Notes: a model not told the origin generated them from the sequence alone. 64,000 bases of DNA from Marinomonas spartinae (GCF_900089775.1 NZ_FLOB01000003.1:62001-126000), one strand, 5' to 3'. Shown: positions 1 to 11,086, counted from the first letter of the stretch. Program-made: numbers and translations.

Positions 1-275
1 ATAACTGGCGTGTCAAAGAAACTGACCGTCTATACGCCATGGCGACTGAACTGAAAAAACTTGGTGCCGATGTCGTCGAAGGGGAAGACTTCATCACGGT
101 TACACCAGTTAAGCAACTACAACATGCCGCCATCGACACCTACAACGACCACCGCATTGCGATGTGTTTCTCTTTGGTGGCCTTTTCAGATACTCCCGTC
201 ACCATCAACGACCCAGGTTGTACGTCGAAAACCTTCCCGACGTATTTTGAATTATTTAACTCGATAGCAAGCTAA
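1..275 (+). CDS. aroA: 3-phosphoshikimate 1-carboxyvinyltransferase (EPSP synthase), C-terminal part
   Basis: This is the last 90 residues of EPSP synthase, which joins shikimate-3-phosphate and PEP in the chorismate pathway in the cytosol. The gene is cut by the window edge and the reading frame starts at base 3. The visible sequence opens with NWRVKETDR, which carries the conserved Lys/Glu/Asp/Arg active-site cluster. It continues with [13 protein letters not shown] and ends with SKTFPTYFE, which contains the conserved C-terminal lysine of the family. These blocks match enterobacterial-type (class I) AroA closely. The stop is TAA and a hairpin follows within 10 bases. The N-terminal domain cannot be judged. 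Confidence 0.96.
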   Translation, partial: NWRVKETDRLYAMATELKKLGADVVEGEDFITVTPVKQLQHAAIDTYNDHRIAMCFSLVAFSDTPVTINDPGCTSKTFPTYFELFNSIAS

Positions 276-283
276 AGATAAAC

Positions 284-319
284 TGGCGTCTTTCTCTTTC
301 ACATCAGAGAAAGGCGCCA
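284..319 (+). terminator. Hairpin after aroA
   Basis: Arms of 14 bases (284-297 and 306-319) pair with one G-T wobble around an 8-base loop, just after the aroA stop. No T-run follows on the plus strand, so an intrinsic terminator is likely but not certain. The DUF192 gene converges from the other side. Confidence 0.5.
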
Positions 320-352
320 TTAATGAGAAGAGACAATAGAAGGCGTTAAAGA

Positions 353-838
353 TTATCCTTTTTGCAGACAGACTGTCATTTCCAGCCGTACGCCTTTTTT
401 CAGACCGTATTTTTTAAAGCCTCCTTCGCCGAGTTCCAGTACGGTTTTAGCCGGTTGCACGGATTTGTGAAGCGTATCGGTATTAGGCTTCATATGAGCA
501 AGGTTAATAATCACGCCATTGGCATCTAAAAAGCCAGCTGTTAATGGGATCAGTGTGTTATGCATCCAAAATTCGCGAGGCGCCGCTTCTGGGTAGACAA
601 ATAACATCCCAGCCCCTGCATTTTTTCTATTAGAAAGACCTTTCCGTCGTTGTGCATTAGTTTCGGCAGTAGGAACGGCTTCCAATCTGACGCCATTAGA
701 AAAGTACAAGTCACAGTGTTTTGTTATTTCTGTTCCTTGCGAGAATGGAGCATTGATAAGCAGAAAAATACAGACTGACAATATCGCTTTTTTAGGCACA
801 GACCAGCGTTTCTGAGGATAAAAGCGTTTCCTGAGCAT
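353..838 (-). CDS. DUF192 family exported protein
   Basis: This 161-residue protein has a basic N-terminus and one hydrophobic segment (about residues 18-33), consistent with a signal peptide or anchor. The rest is a DUF192 domain. Family blocks are visible: an RRKGLSNR motif, GMLFVYP, EFWMHNTLIPL, and a C-terminal VLELGEGGFKKYGLKKG stretch. The family is small, mostly extracytoplasmic, and its biochemical role is unknown. I chose the ATG at 838 because GGTGGA lies 7 bases upstream. An upstream in-frame start would add 24 residues with no better signal. It converges with aroA. Confidence 0.85.
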   Translation of the reverse strand: MLRKRFYPQKRWSVPKKAILSVCIFLLINAPFSQGTEITKHCDLYFSNGVRLEAVPTAETNAQRRKGLSNRKNAGAGMLFVYPEAAPREFWMHNTLIPLTAGFLDANGVIINLAHMKPNTDTLHKSVQPAKTVLELGEGGFKKYGLKKGVRLEMTVCLQKG

Positions 839-955
839 TACAAAATTCCACCATAAAATAGAAACGTGATTGTAAACAAGCCACAAAACAACTAGCAAAG
901 TATGAGTCAATTTTAGAGGAAAACGCTAGGTAAGGCATTCGCTTTTCCGGAGCAT

Positions 956-986
956 AAAAAAGCCCCAGCTTTTTGACGGCTGGGGC
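956..986 (-). terminator. Intrinsic terminator of the Spy-like gene
   Basis: A perfect 8-bp GC-rich stem (962-969 with 979-986) and 9-base loop is followed on the minus strand by six T. It lies about 40 bases after the stop of the gene at 1026-1490. Confidence 0.9.
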
Positions 987-1025
987 AACACTCTCAACGA
1001 CAATCGTTTAAGGACGATCACTCCT

Positions 1026-1490
1026 TTATTTTGCTGCGGATTTTGACATACCGCCGTGCTCTAACTTTTCTATCTGCTTAGGTGTTAGCAGAGAATATAA
1101 CTCAGCACGACTCTTCGCGTATTTGATGGTCAACTGCTTGGTAAGATCTGCACTTTGATCTGCCAAAGCGTCCACTTTTTTCATATAACCCTTTTTAGTT
1201 GGGTTTAATGAATTTAATTCTCGACGTTTTTCGTTCAGCTTCATTTGAAGACTCTGAATCTGTTTACCATCCGTACTAAATAGCTTAGATAGTTTATCTC
1301 TAGTGGCATCACTCAAACCGAGCTGTTTTGCCATTGTTTCAGCAATTTGATCGCTGGTTGGGGCCGCACTGACTTGACCTTGAGTTGCTGGCTCTTTAGG
1401 GCTAGCAACGGCGTTTGTTGCTATACCTGTCATAAGAGCTGCACTCAACCCAATGACTGTTAGCATTCCCGCTTTTCTACGTTTCATCAT
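1026..1490 (-). CDS. Spy/CpxP-like periplasmic protein (LTxxQ family)
   Basis: This 154-residue protein has an Sec-type signal peptide (basic MMKRRK start, hydrophobic core, likely cut after AVAS near residue 30). The mature part is predicted to be helical and charged. It ends with LTPKQIEKLE, which fits the LTxxQ motif of the Spy/CpxP/ZraP family of periplasmic chaperones and stress sensors. AGGAG sits 5 bases before the ATG at 1490. The gene stands alone with its own terminator. The family assignment rests on the motif, size and helical character. No two-component system lies next to it. Confidence 0.7.
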   Translation of the reverse strand: MMKRRKAGMLTVIGLSAALMTGIATNAVASPKEPATQGQVSAAPTSDQIAETMAKQLGLSDATRDKLSKLFSTDGKQIQSLQMKLNEKRRELNSLNPTKKGYMKKVDALADQSADLTKQLTIKYAKSRAELYSLLTPKQIEKLEHGGMSKSAAK

Positions 1491-1595
1491 AATGGCTCCT
1501 TAAGCTATCTCTTTCCTGTTTTGTTGGAATCCATTATGTCTAAATTTGCGTCAGACAGCATCAAAGAGAGTGGAACGAGATGCACAACTTGTCAT

Positions 1596-1634
1596 GAGAA
1601 TGTAAGGAAAAATGCGCATTCTCGGATTTTTCCT
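1596..1634. other. Interleaved inverted repeats in the thiH/spy-like intergenic region
   Basis: The 211-base gap 1491-1701 holds two overlapping inverted repeats. Arms 1596-1602 pair with 1617-1623 (7 bp) and arms 1605-1613 pair with 1626-1634 (9 bp). Their order is A-B-A'-B', so RNA from either strand could fold one hairpin, the other, or a pseudoknot. The B pair is the best terminator candidate after thiH, but no long T-run follows it. Confidence 0.5.
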
Positions 1635-1701
1635 AATAACCAAGCACACTTAGACATATTCTTAGAATTGGAAAGGAGTGGCTTGACGCTCTGTCCTCTT
1701 T

Positions 1702-2874
1702 TTACACATGAGAAAGGGCTGGATCCCAATTTTTCCAGACCACTTCCCGCCCCTGACTGCGTATCATAGCGATGATCTCAGCCACTGGCCGCTCGTCACT
1801 GATTTCAAATTGCTCAAGGGCTGCTTGAGCGTCATCAGCATAACCACCTGGTTGGGTTTTGGACTCTGCGCTCATGGTGGTAAACCCCATTCTCACCGCA
1901 TGGTGACGAAATTCTGGCGACTCACGCGTTGACAAACTCATCTCCACATCCCAATCAAACAAACGCCATGCAGCAATCAATTGCACTAATTGTCGATCAG
2001 TAATAATTGACTTAGGAACAATACCCCCTTCACAAGGACGAATACGCGGAAACGCCACACTAAAACGACTGCGCCAATAACGTTTTTGCAAGTGTCGTAG
2101 ATGGTGCGCCATCATCACCGAATCCGTACGCCAGTCTTCTAACCCAAGCAAGACACCCAAACCGATTTTATGAATACCCGCTTGACCAATACGATCTGGC
2201 GCGTCCAATCGGTAATTGAAATTGGATTTATTACCACGCAAATGGTGTTCAAGATACGTCTTGCGACGATAGGTTTCTTGATACACCAACACACCATCCA
2301 GACCAATAGTTTGTAGTCGCTTGTACTCCTCTGAGTTAAGTGGCTGCACTTCCATGGAAAGCTGGCTAAAATGCGATTTAATAAGAGGAAGCATGCGCTC
2401 AAAATACGGCATAGACACCTTATTGGTTTCCCCAGTCACCAAAAGGATATGATCAAAGCCTTTGTCCTTAATCGCCGCGATTTCTTTTTCTACTTGAGAT
2501 TCATTCAACGTCAGGCGCTTAATGGCATTACTCATAGAAAAACCACAGTAAGTGCATTCGTTCGCACACGTATTAGACAAATACAAAGGCGCGAATAAGC
2601 TTAAGGTTTTGCCAAAACGCTGCAAAGTAAGCTGTTCGCTTTTTGCCGCCATTTCCAGTAAATAAGGCTCTGCTGCTGGAGAAATTAAAGCCGCAAAATC
2701 CTCCACATTCAGTTTGCTCTTGCTCAAGGCTCGCAACACATCTTGCTCGGTTTTCTCTTGATGGGATTGCGTCATGGCATGCCAGTCTGTACTTTCCACA
2801 AAATGACTAAACTGACCTTCTACTGCGGGACTTTGTTCTAATAAGCGAATTTTATGACTGGCGACATCTATCAT
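1702..2874 (-). CDS. thiH: 2-iminoacetate synthase (tyrosine lyase) ThiH
   Basis: This radical-SAM enzyme splits tyrosine into dehydroglycine and p-cresol. It supplies the glycine-derived unit of the thiamin thiazole ring. The [4Fe-4S] motif CANECTYC (Cys103, Cys107, Cys110) and the following GF(S) are visible, as is the family block [12 protein letters not shown]. The length of 390 residues is slightly above the usual 370-380. Its start overlaps the thiG stop by 4 bases (ATGA), which indicates translational coupling. It is the last gene of the riboswitch-controlled thiamin operon. Using ThiH rather than the oxygen-dependent ThiO is typical of enteric-type pathways. Confidence 0.95.
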   Translation of the reverse strand: MIDVASHKIRLLEQSPAVEGQFSHFVESTDWHAMTQSHQEKTEQDVLRALSKSKLNVEDFAALISPAAEPYLLEMAAKSEQLTLQRFGKTLSLFAPLYLSNTCANECTYCGFSMSNAIKRLTLNESQVEKEIAAIKDKGFDHILLVTGETNKVSMPYFERMLPLIKSHFSQLSMEVQPLNSEEYKRLQTIGLDGVLVYQETYRRKTYLEHHLRGNKSNFNYRLDAPDRIGQAGIHKIGLGVLLGLEDWRTDSVMMAHHLRHLQKRYWRSRFSVAFPRIRPCEGGIVPKSIITDRQLVQLIAAWRLFDWDVEMSLSTRESPEFRHHAVRMGFTTMSAESKTQPGGYADDAQAALEQFEISDERPVAEIIAMIRSQGREVVWKNWDPALSHV

Positions 2875-3647
2875 GACAAGGCTCCGATAAAATCCGTCAA
2901 TGGGCTAGTCGCTTGCGCTTGTATCCGTCGCTCACCTAACCCCGATTCATAGGCCATACGTCCTGCTTCCACGGCGAGACGAAAGGCGTTAGCCATTTTG
3001 CTAGGCTGATTAGCAGCGGCCATGGCGGTATTAACCAACACCGCATCCGCTCCGATTTCCATAGCCAACGCCGCATCCGATGGCGCGCCAATGCCGGCAT
3101 CGACAATCACTGGCACTCTACTTTGCTCAATAATGATTTCCAAAAATGGACGGCTTGCTAAGCCCATATTAGAACCAATGGGCGAACCCAATGGCATCAC
3201 ACACTGGCAGCCTATTTCTTCTAACCGTTTACACAATACGGGGTCAGCATGAACATAAGGCATTACTACAAAGCCTTTTTTGATCAACGCTTCTGCCGCC
3301 AATAATGTCTCCATACCATCTGGCATTAAATAACGTGGATCAGGATGAATTTCTAACTTTACCCAGTTAGTTTCTAATGCCTCTCTGGCCAATTCGGCCG
3401 CAAAAATCGCTTCTTTTGCGGTGCGTGCACCAGAGGTATTGGGTAACAGTTTGATTCCCTTCTTTTGCAAGGGTTGGAGAATATTGTCCGTTTGATGTTT
3501 TAAATCCATACGGCGCAAGGACAAGGTCACCAGCTCACTCTCACTGGCGGTAATCGAGTCCATCATAGCATTGGCACTGGCGTACTTGCCTGTGCCAGTA
3601 AAAAGTCGAGATTGAAATTCGTGTCCGGCAATCAGTAAAGACGGCAT
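2871..3647 (-). CDS. thiG: Thiazole synthase ThiG
   Basis: ThiG condenses 1-deoxy-xylulose-5-phosphate, dehydroglycine and ThiS-thiocarboxylate sulfur into the thiazole phosphate. The 258-residue TIM barrel shows TGTGKY near the N-terminus, the [11 protein letters not shown] block, WVKLEI containing the Schiff-base lysine, and the phosphate-binding [12 protein letters not shown] and [10 protein letters not shown] segments. I place the start at the ATG at 3647, one base after the thiS stop. The longer frame would add 17 residues that overlap thiS. The end overlaps thiH by 4 bases. Confidence 0.95.
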   Translation of the reverse strand: MPSLLIAGHEFQSRLFTGTGKYASANAMMDSITASESELVTLSLRRMDLKHQTDNILQPLQKKGIKLLPNTSGARTAKEAIFAAELAREALETNWVKLEIHPDPRYLMPDGMETLLAAEALIKKGFVVMPYVHADPVLCKRLEEIGCQCVMPLGSPIGSNMGLASRPFLEIIIEQSRVPVIVDAGIGAPSDAALAMEIGADAVLVNTAMAAANQPSKMANAFRLAVEAGRMAYESGLGERRIQAQATSPLTDFIGALS

Positions 3648-3648
3648 A

Positions 3649-3846
3649 TTAACCCCCTGCAATGGATTCAAAAATAAACACAAGGCTCTGTTCATCAAGC
3701 CCTGTGCTGCACCACAAGCTTTTTGGTATCACTTGCTGATTAAGTGCAATGGCAATGCCTTGTTGACTCTTATCCAACTCAATGACTAAGTCTTCGAGAG
3801 TTTTCCCAGTAAACTCATAAGGTGCGTCGTTCAACATAATCTTCAT
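3649..3846 (-). CDS. thiS: Sulfur carrier protein ThiS
   Basis: This 65-residue ubiquitin-fold carrier ends in the required Gly-Gly (FESIAGG), the site of thiocarboxylation. It delivers sulfur to ThiG. Its ATG overlaps the thiDE stop by 4 bases and thiG follows after one base. No thiF adenylyltransferase is in the operon, so ThiS must be activated by an enzyme encoded elsewhere. A MoeB-like protein is a plausible inference. Confidence 0.93.
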   Translation of the reverse strand: MKIMLNDAPYEFTGKTLEDLVIELDKSQQGIAIALNQQVIPKSLWCSTGLDEQSLVFIFESIAGG

Positions 3847-5375
3847 TGCTCACCTCTAGTACTTTGCTCAAACAAGGTTATGAGTGACTGAGCGGCGACT
3901 TCCGGTTCCGCAGCTTGGGTAATGGCCGTCACTAAGGCGACACTGTTCACTCCTGTTTGGGCAACCGCAGGCAAACGCTCTGCATTAATGCCACCAATCG
4001 CCACAGTAGGAAACACGCCTTTTAATAAGCTCGCGTAATGACCTAATCGGGTTAAGCCTTGCGGCTGGGAGGGCATGTCTTTGGTTTGTGTGGGAAAAAT
4101 ATGGCCCAAAGCGATGTAGCTTGGCTGAATAGATTGTGCTCGTGCTATTTCATAGTAGCCATGGGTGCTGATACCAAGTCGCATACCTGCCACTTGGATT
4201 TGCGCCAAATCCGCCTGCTCTAGGTCTTCTTGACCAAGATGAACTCCATAGGCGCCATAAGTAATCGCCTGTTGCCAATAATCATTGATAAAGACTTGAG
4301 CGTCGTATTCTTTTCCTAAGGCAACCGCCTGTTGGATTTTATGTTCTAGGTCAGCATCATCAGGGTTTTTGATACGCAGCTGAGCGATTTTCACCCCTTG
4401 CTTAAGAACTAATGCTAACCAAGCAATCGAATCTACCACTGGGTATAAACCCATTTTTTTAAGATCCATCGCGGCAAAAGGCAGACTGATAGGCATCACT
4501 GGTTTATGCGGCGTGACAAGCCTCGGCAAATAGTCAATTTGTAATGGCCAACCAGGGCGACCGAGTGGTCCAGCGCCTTCGCCAATTTGCACACCGTTTT
4601 TTAACGCCCCCGTTATGTAGGCTTTTGCCATCGTCATGGCATCCAGAAAGTCATAACCATGGGCGATAAAACTCGCCAGCGCCGTCGATAAGGTACAACC
4701 CGTGCCACGCGTATTGTGTGCAGAGAGCCTTTCGCACCCAAAACCGACGATAGTATCGCGACCCACCAGCCAGTCGGTTGCTTGGTCTTCTTTCTGCTTG
4801 TTAAGTTCACCGACATGCCCCCCTTTCAACAACCAACGACTTTTAGAAGCAGCAAAATACACTGCCATGTCAGCTTGCAAATCCTTAGGGGCAAGCTCAG
4901 CAGACAAACCTGTCAGTGCCGAGAATTCCATCCGATTTGGCGTTATCACATCCGCATAAGGTAGGATATGATCCAGTAAACTAGCCCCCGCATCCGTTTG
5001 TTGTAGTTGATTCCCCGACTCACTGCTCGCGGCCATCACAGGGTCAAAGACGACCTGAATGCTAGGAAAGTCCGTTTTTATGCGTTTTAGCCATGTGGAG
5101 CACGCTTTCACAATATCAATGGAAGGTAACAAACTCACTTTAATGGCATCTGGCAGCACATCGTCGAGTAAGGTTTGCCACTGCTCATCAAACATTGCTA
5201 GCGGAACTGGCTCAACAGCACGCACCTCTTTGGAGTTTTGCGCCGTAATGCAAGTGACAATGGTTTGCACGTGGCAGCCTAGATCTTGCCCTGTACGCAA
5301 ATCCGCTTGAAGTCCAGCGTGGGCGGACGAATCCGACCCGCCTACACACCAGACTACAGGAGGTTTTATCGACAT
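3843..5375 (-). CDS. thiDE: Bifunctional HMP-P kinase / thiamin phosphate synthase (ThiD-ThiE fusion)
   Basis: This 510-residue protein joins two enzymes. Residues about 5-265 form ThiD, which phosphorylates HMP and HMP-P. They show GGSDSSAHAGLQAD, FDPVM, TPN and RGTGCTLS with the catalytic Cys227. Residues about 300-505 form ThiE, which couples HMP-PP with thiazole phosphate. They show QLRIKN, the FINDYW segment, GVHLGQEDL and IGGINAER. I chose the ATG at 5375 because GGGGGA lies 4-5 bases upstream. A GTG 15 bases earlier abuts thiC. The fusion puts consecutive pathway steps in one chain, in D-then-E order. Confidence 0.95.
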   Translation of the reverse strand: MSIKPPVVWCVGGSDSSAHAGLQADLRTGQDLGCHVQTIVTCITAQNSKEVRAVEPVPLAMFDEQWQTLLDDVLPDAIKVSLLPSIDIVKACSTWLKRIKTDFPSIQVVFDPVMAASSESGNQLQQTDAGASLLDHILPYADVITPNRMEFSALTGLSAELAPKDLQADMAVYFAASKSRWLLKGGHVGELNKQKEDQATDWLVGRDTIVGFGCERLSAHNTRGTGCTLSTALASFIAHGYDFLDAMTMAKAYITGALKNGVQIGEGAGPLGRPGWPLQIDYLPRLVTPHKPVMPISLPFAAMDLKKMGLYPVVDSIAWLALVLKQGVKIAQLRIKNPDDADLEHKIQQAVALGKEYDAQVFINDYWQQAITYGAYGVHLGQEDLEQADLAQIQVAGMRLGISTHGYYEIARAQSIQPSYIALGHIFPTQTKDMPSQPQGLTRLGHYASLLKGVFPTVAIGGINAERLPAVAQTGVNSVALVTAITQAAEPEVAAQSLITLFEQSTRGEQ

Positions 5376-5390
5376 AAATCCCCCTTTCAC

Positions 5391-7589
<2,199 letters not shown>

Positions 7590-7623
7590 TCATTCGATGC
7601 AGAAAAGAAAAATGGTGACTTTC

Positions 7624-7710
7624 TTGTTTCCTACGCGGGTATTAGCCCGATCAGGTTCTGCGGATCCCGCACTTAATTATGCGATCTCAGCCAAATGGCA
7701 CTCCGACAAG
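7624..7710 (-). ncRNA. TPP riboswitch (THI element) in the thiC leader
   Basis: Read on the minus strand, the thi-box signatures appear in order: TCGGAGTGCC, GGCTGAGA, GATCC..GAACCTGATC, and TAATACCCGCGTAGGAA. These form the TPP-binding aptamer. It lies about 195 bases before the thiC ATG and just after a promoter, so thiamin pyrophosphate should repress the whole thi operon. No clear intrinsic terminator or anti-SD sequence was found between aptamer and thiC. That leader holds a 7-bp hairpin (7564-7570 with 7594-7600) and a possible TCAGGA/TCCTGA pairing (7582-7587 with 7524-7529). Confidence 0.95.
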
Positions 7711-7718
7711 TGATTTTC

Positions 7719-7748
7719 AGTATACCCCTAGACAATGGATCTTGTAAA
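7719..7748 (-). promoter_or_regulatory. Predicted sigma-70 promoter of the thi operon
   Basis: On the minus strand a TTTACA box (7743-7748) and a TATACT box (7719-7724) are separated by 18 bases. Transcription would start near 7712, right at the 5' edge of the TPP aptamer, which supports the call. Confidence 0.65.
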
Positions 7749-7837
7749 CGCAAAGGCAATATCCACCCGAACTTCGTTTTTCAGAGCAAAACCCAATGAG
7801 ATAAGCGTTTTTTCTTCAATCTTTCGATGATTTCCTA

Positions 7838-7867
7838 TTGACAATAAAAATTTAATGTCCTTATATA
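7838..7867 (+). promoter_or_regulatory. Predicted sigma-70 promoter of the iclR gene
   Basis: A perfect TTGACA (7838-7843) is followed after 17-18 bases by TTATAT/TATATA (7861-7867). It would start transcription near 7874, upstream of the iclR ATG at 7920. The divergent thi promoter lies about 90 bases away. Confidence 0.6.
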
Positions 7868-7919
7868 GCCAAAGATTGTAATGAAAAAAATTTTCGCATT
7901 CCGAAAAAAAGTGAGTTTT

Positions 7920-8717
7920 ATGACTGTCGATTCTAAAAATAAAGTGGGCTCCCTCGCAAAAGGTTTCAAAGTACTGGAATCTTTTACACATGCTTTTGAA
8001 GCCCTAACGTTAAGCGAAGTTTGCTCGCGCTCCGGACTGGATTCAGGAACGGTTTTCCGCATTCTTAATACATTGGTCGATCTGGGATATATAGAAAAGT
8101 TAGAAGAAACAAAGCAATTTCATCTAACACTTAAAGTCGCCAATCTCGGTTTTAATGCGATCGGGCGCAGCGATATTCGTGACTTAGCATTACCTATTTT
8201 ACGTTCATTAGCTAAACGCATTGGAGAAACCGTCAGTTTTGCCACTCTTGAAGGGGCAAACATGGTCTATCTAGAACGGGTACGTGTTGGCTTAGCTCGC
8301 TTGGGAGTTGATATTCGTGTCGGATCAGTGATCCCCGCATACTGCAGCGCGATTGGACAAGCACTTTTAGCTTTTCTGCCTGAGGAAGAACTAGAACATG
8401 TGTTAAACCTTGAGCCAGATTTTCGTGAAGTTGTTCCGATGGATAAAGACGAAATACCAGTCATGGAGCAATTAAAATCTATTAAAGCAAAAGGTTATAT
8501 TTTAAAACGCTCCAGTTTCAACTCCTCCTTAACCGTATTGGCACTACCTGTCTTTGACCGAGACCGTTATCCAATTGGGGCAATTAGTGTTGTCGTCCCG
8601 AGTATTAGAATATCTGAAGATGAACTCTTCATTAAAGCCTTTGATAGCATGACTGAAACGTCTGAAAAATTATCAAGGGCAATTAATGTTAGCGGCAGTG
8701 CAACATCTGCTATTTAA
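7920..8717 (+). CDS. IclR family transcriptional regulator
   Basis: This 265-residue protein has an N-terminal winged helix-turn-helix (KGFKVLESF, LTLSEVCSRSGLDSGTVFRIL; about residues 10-70). It is followed by the IclR effector domain, with GETVSFATLEGANMVYLERV, VIPAYCSAIGQALLAF and a FDRDRYPIGAISV segment. IclR regulators usually control adjacent catabolic genes and bind small organic acids. Here the next two genes, in the same direction, are an aldolase-superfamily gene and a transporter gene, both broken. I chose the ATG at 7920 because GTGAG lies upstream. The ATG at 7881 is almost at the predicted transcription start. Confidence 0.88.
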   Translation: MTVDSKNKVGSLAKGFKVLESFTHAFEALTLSEVCSRSGLDSGTVFRILNTLVDLGYIEKLEETKQFHLTLKVANLGFNAIGRSDIRDLALPILRSLAKRIGETVSFATLEGANMVYLERVRVGLARLGVDIRVGSVIPAYCSAIGQALLAFLPEEELEHVLNLEPDFREVVPMDKDEIPVMEQLKSIKAKGYILKRSSFNSSLTVLALPVFDRDRYPIGAISVVVPSIRISEDELFIKAFDSMTETSEKLSRAINVSGSATSAI

Positions 8718-8748
8718 CTAAAAACCAAAAATAATAAGGAAAATTATC

Positions 8749-9669
8749 ATGAATAATATTGATTTAAGAGGTTTAGTACCTGCTCCAGTCACACCTTTCA
8801 CTCGCGATGGATAGGTTGATCATAAAGCAATACATAAACTAGGCGCTTGGCTGGGGAGCTTTGATGGCGTGAAAGGGCTAGTAGTGCTTGGTCACGCAGG
8901 TGAAGGCACATTTATGACTTCTGAAGAACAAATGTCTGTTATTAGAAGTTTTGTTGAATCTACTGATGGACGCCTTCCTGTTATTGCTGGTATCACAGGT
9001 GAAGGAACCAAAGTGGCTGTAGAGGAAACCAAACGCGCTATATCAGCGGGTGCATCAGCGGGTCTTGTTTATCCATCTCACGGCTGGTTGCGCTTTGGGT
9101 TTCAGGACGGTGCTCCTCAGGATAGATACAAAACGCTCCACGAAGAAACCGGACTACCCTTAATCCTTTTTCAATACCCAGATGTGACCAAAGCGAGCTA
9201 CAACCTAGATACCTTATTGGAAATCGCTGCTCAGCCTGGTGTTTTTGCTATGAAAAATGGCGTTCGTAATATGCGTCGTTGGGATACAGAAATCCCAATC
9301 ATTCGTCGTGAAAATCCAGACCTACAAGTACTAACATGCCATGACGAATATCTACTACACACTATGTTTGATGTGGATGGCGCACTAGTGGGTTACGGTG
9401 GTCTCACTCCTGAACCACTAATTGAATTGATTGCGGCGGGTAAACGTCAGGATTACAAAGCAGCACGAGCCATTCACGATCGTCTGTTCCCTGTCACCCA
9501 AAACGTTTACCACCGCGGCTCCCATATGGAAGGCACGGTTGCTTTAAAAGAAGGCCTCGTTGCACGTGGTATCTTGGAGCACGCAACAGTAAGAAGTCCA
9601 CTATTACCTCTTCAAGAAGGCGCAAGCGAGGAAATCAAAAAAGCACTTCAATCTGCTGGCTTAATTTAA
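8749..9669 (+). pseudogene. DapA/NanA-superfamily lyase or dehydratase, interrupted by an amber codon
   Basis: From the ATG at 8749 (AAGGA 8 bases upstream) the frame encodes a protein of about 306 residues of the DHDPS/N-acetylneuraminate lyase superfamily. Codon 22 is TAG (8812-8814), inside the conserved N-terminal TPFTRDG-x-VD segment. After the stop the frame is intact to 9669. It keeps the Schiff-base lysine (about Lys169 in FAMKNG) and the tyrosine block FQYPD (about Tyr143). The usual GTTGE motif is GHAGEG, so this is not a standard DapA; the substrate is unknown. A GTG at 8869 could restart translation but would lose the first strand and the PxTPF motif. Confidence 0.85.
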
Positions 9670-9698
9670 TAAGCAAACAGTTTTCGTACGATCACCAA

Positions 9699-9735
9699 AA
9701 TAGCGATGCTGAGCGGGCAAACTTACATCGCTATT
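9699..9735 (+). other. Hairpin between the lyase and transporter genes
   Basis: A perfect 10-bp inverted repeat (9699-9708 with 9726-9735) with a 17-base loop sits in the 100-base gap between the two broken genes. No T-run follows. It could be a weak terminator, an mRNA stabiliser or an operator. Confidence 0.45.
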
Positions 9736-9769
9736 CTACTACTCAATAAAAATAATAGTGTGGTATCCC

Positions 9770-11035
9770 ATGAAAATTGAAAACCGTACCCCAAAAGACG
9801 TTTTGGAACCCTATCATAATAGCAAAAATACAGCCAATAAGTACAAAATACTCTTACTTATGGGACCTGCGTTTGTCGCAGGAGCATGGCGCTTTGGTCC
9901 TGGAGCACTTACATCAGCCGTTCAGGCAGGTAGCCTGTATGGCTATCAACTACTTTAGGTCATCGTTTTATCGGGCATTCTAATGTTCTTTTTTAACGAC
10001 ATGGCCGTTCGAATAGGTCTATCAACAAAAGGCATCTCGTTAGTTGATACAATAAAAAGCAAAATTGGTCATACTGTCGGTATTTTGGCAGGCTTTGGCG
10101 TTTTTTTTATCACCTTATGCTTCTCTGTCGGGAATGCAATTGGTTCAGGAATAGCTCTGCAACTACTCTTCGGAGGATCTGTAATAGCTTGGGTGTTAGC
10201 ATCCACCGTGGCAGTAGCTATCTTGATTGCCTTAAGAAATGCGTATAGAGCCCTCGAAAAGCTCCTTATCGCATTGATCGCAATTATGTCAATTGGCTTT
10301 TTAGGATCGGCAGTTATTAGTGATCCGTCATGGGTAGATGTCTCCCGTGGCTTCATACCAAGTATCCCAGACTCCGCCGGCTTTTTGCTGATCGCTTTAA
10401 TTGGAACAAACTTTTCTATTAACTCTGCTCTTTATAGTGGTTATTCCATTCACGAAAGAGGATTAAAGCCTGAACAATATAAACGTTTGACACTAATCGA
10501 TACGATCCCAGGAAATATTGCCACCGCCGCTATGACGATGCTTGTCATTATTGTTGCCGCTGGGGTATTTAGCGCCACGGGAGAAAGCGTTAAAAACTTT
10601 ACTCAGTTAACCAAAGTTCTTGAGCCCGTATCTGGAAAAATGAGTTCCATTATTTTCAGTATTGGTTTTTTTGCAGCTGCATTCTCATCAATGGCCGCCA
10701 ATGCTTCTGCTGGCGGCACACTCTTATGCGATGCGCTTGGCTGGGGAAACAAATTATCCTCGATGAAAGTGAAATTTTTCACATACGCTATTTTAATTTT
10801 TGGCGCCTCTGTAGCTATATTTAACAGCGGCTCTCCAATAAGGATAATTATTATCGCTCAGGCTCTGACTGTATTAGTAGCCCCATTTTTAGGAGTGATC
10901 ATTTTCATACTGTCTTCACGCAAGGATATTATGGGAGAGCTAGTGAATAAAACTTATCATAAAATAATAGGTATTATTGGTCTTATTGCTATATTTTCAC
11001 TTTCTTTTAGATTGATAGTGAACCTATCAAGCTAA
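9770..11035 (+). pseudogene. NRAMP-fold transporter with divergent TM1/TM6 motifs, interrupted by an amber codon
   Basis: The frame from the ATG at 9770 encodes a polytopic membrane protein of about 421 residues with about 11 hydrophobic segments. It is stopped by TAG at codon 63 (9956-9958), at the end of TM1 (GYQLL-stop-VIVLSG). The rest of the frame is open. Relatives usually have Trp at this position (TGG to TAG would be one transition). The canonical NRAMP DPGN motif of TM1 is replaced by FGPGA (residues about 42-46). The MPH motif of TM6 is replaced by the GTNFSINSALYSGY region (about 212-225). Metal transport is therefore doubtful. NRAMP-like YcsG of Bacillus lies near an IclR gene (kipR), an arrangement like this one. 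Confidence 0.82.
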
Positions 11036-11086
11036 TATAGCTAGAGAACAATCAAAGCAACATAATGCAATTTGTATAACAGAAGC

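Noticed and set aside
1521..1769. 82-codon plus-strand frame with a CxxCH (CTTCH) haem-like motif
   Set aside because: No ribosome site, no signal peptide, atypical composition, and its end runs antisense over thiH. The motif is likely chance.
8812..9958. Genetic recoding of TAG as an amino acid
   Set aside because: Many intact genes in the window stop at TAG (degS, ptsN, mgtE, hisG, petA, mlaE), so TAG is a working stop codon here. Only a partial suppressor could rescue the two genes.
9770..11035. Standard MntH manganese transporter
   Set aside because: The DPGN and MPH metal-binding motifs are both replaced.
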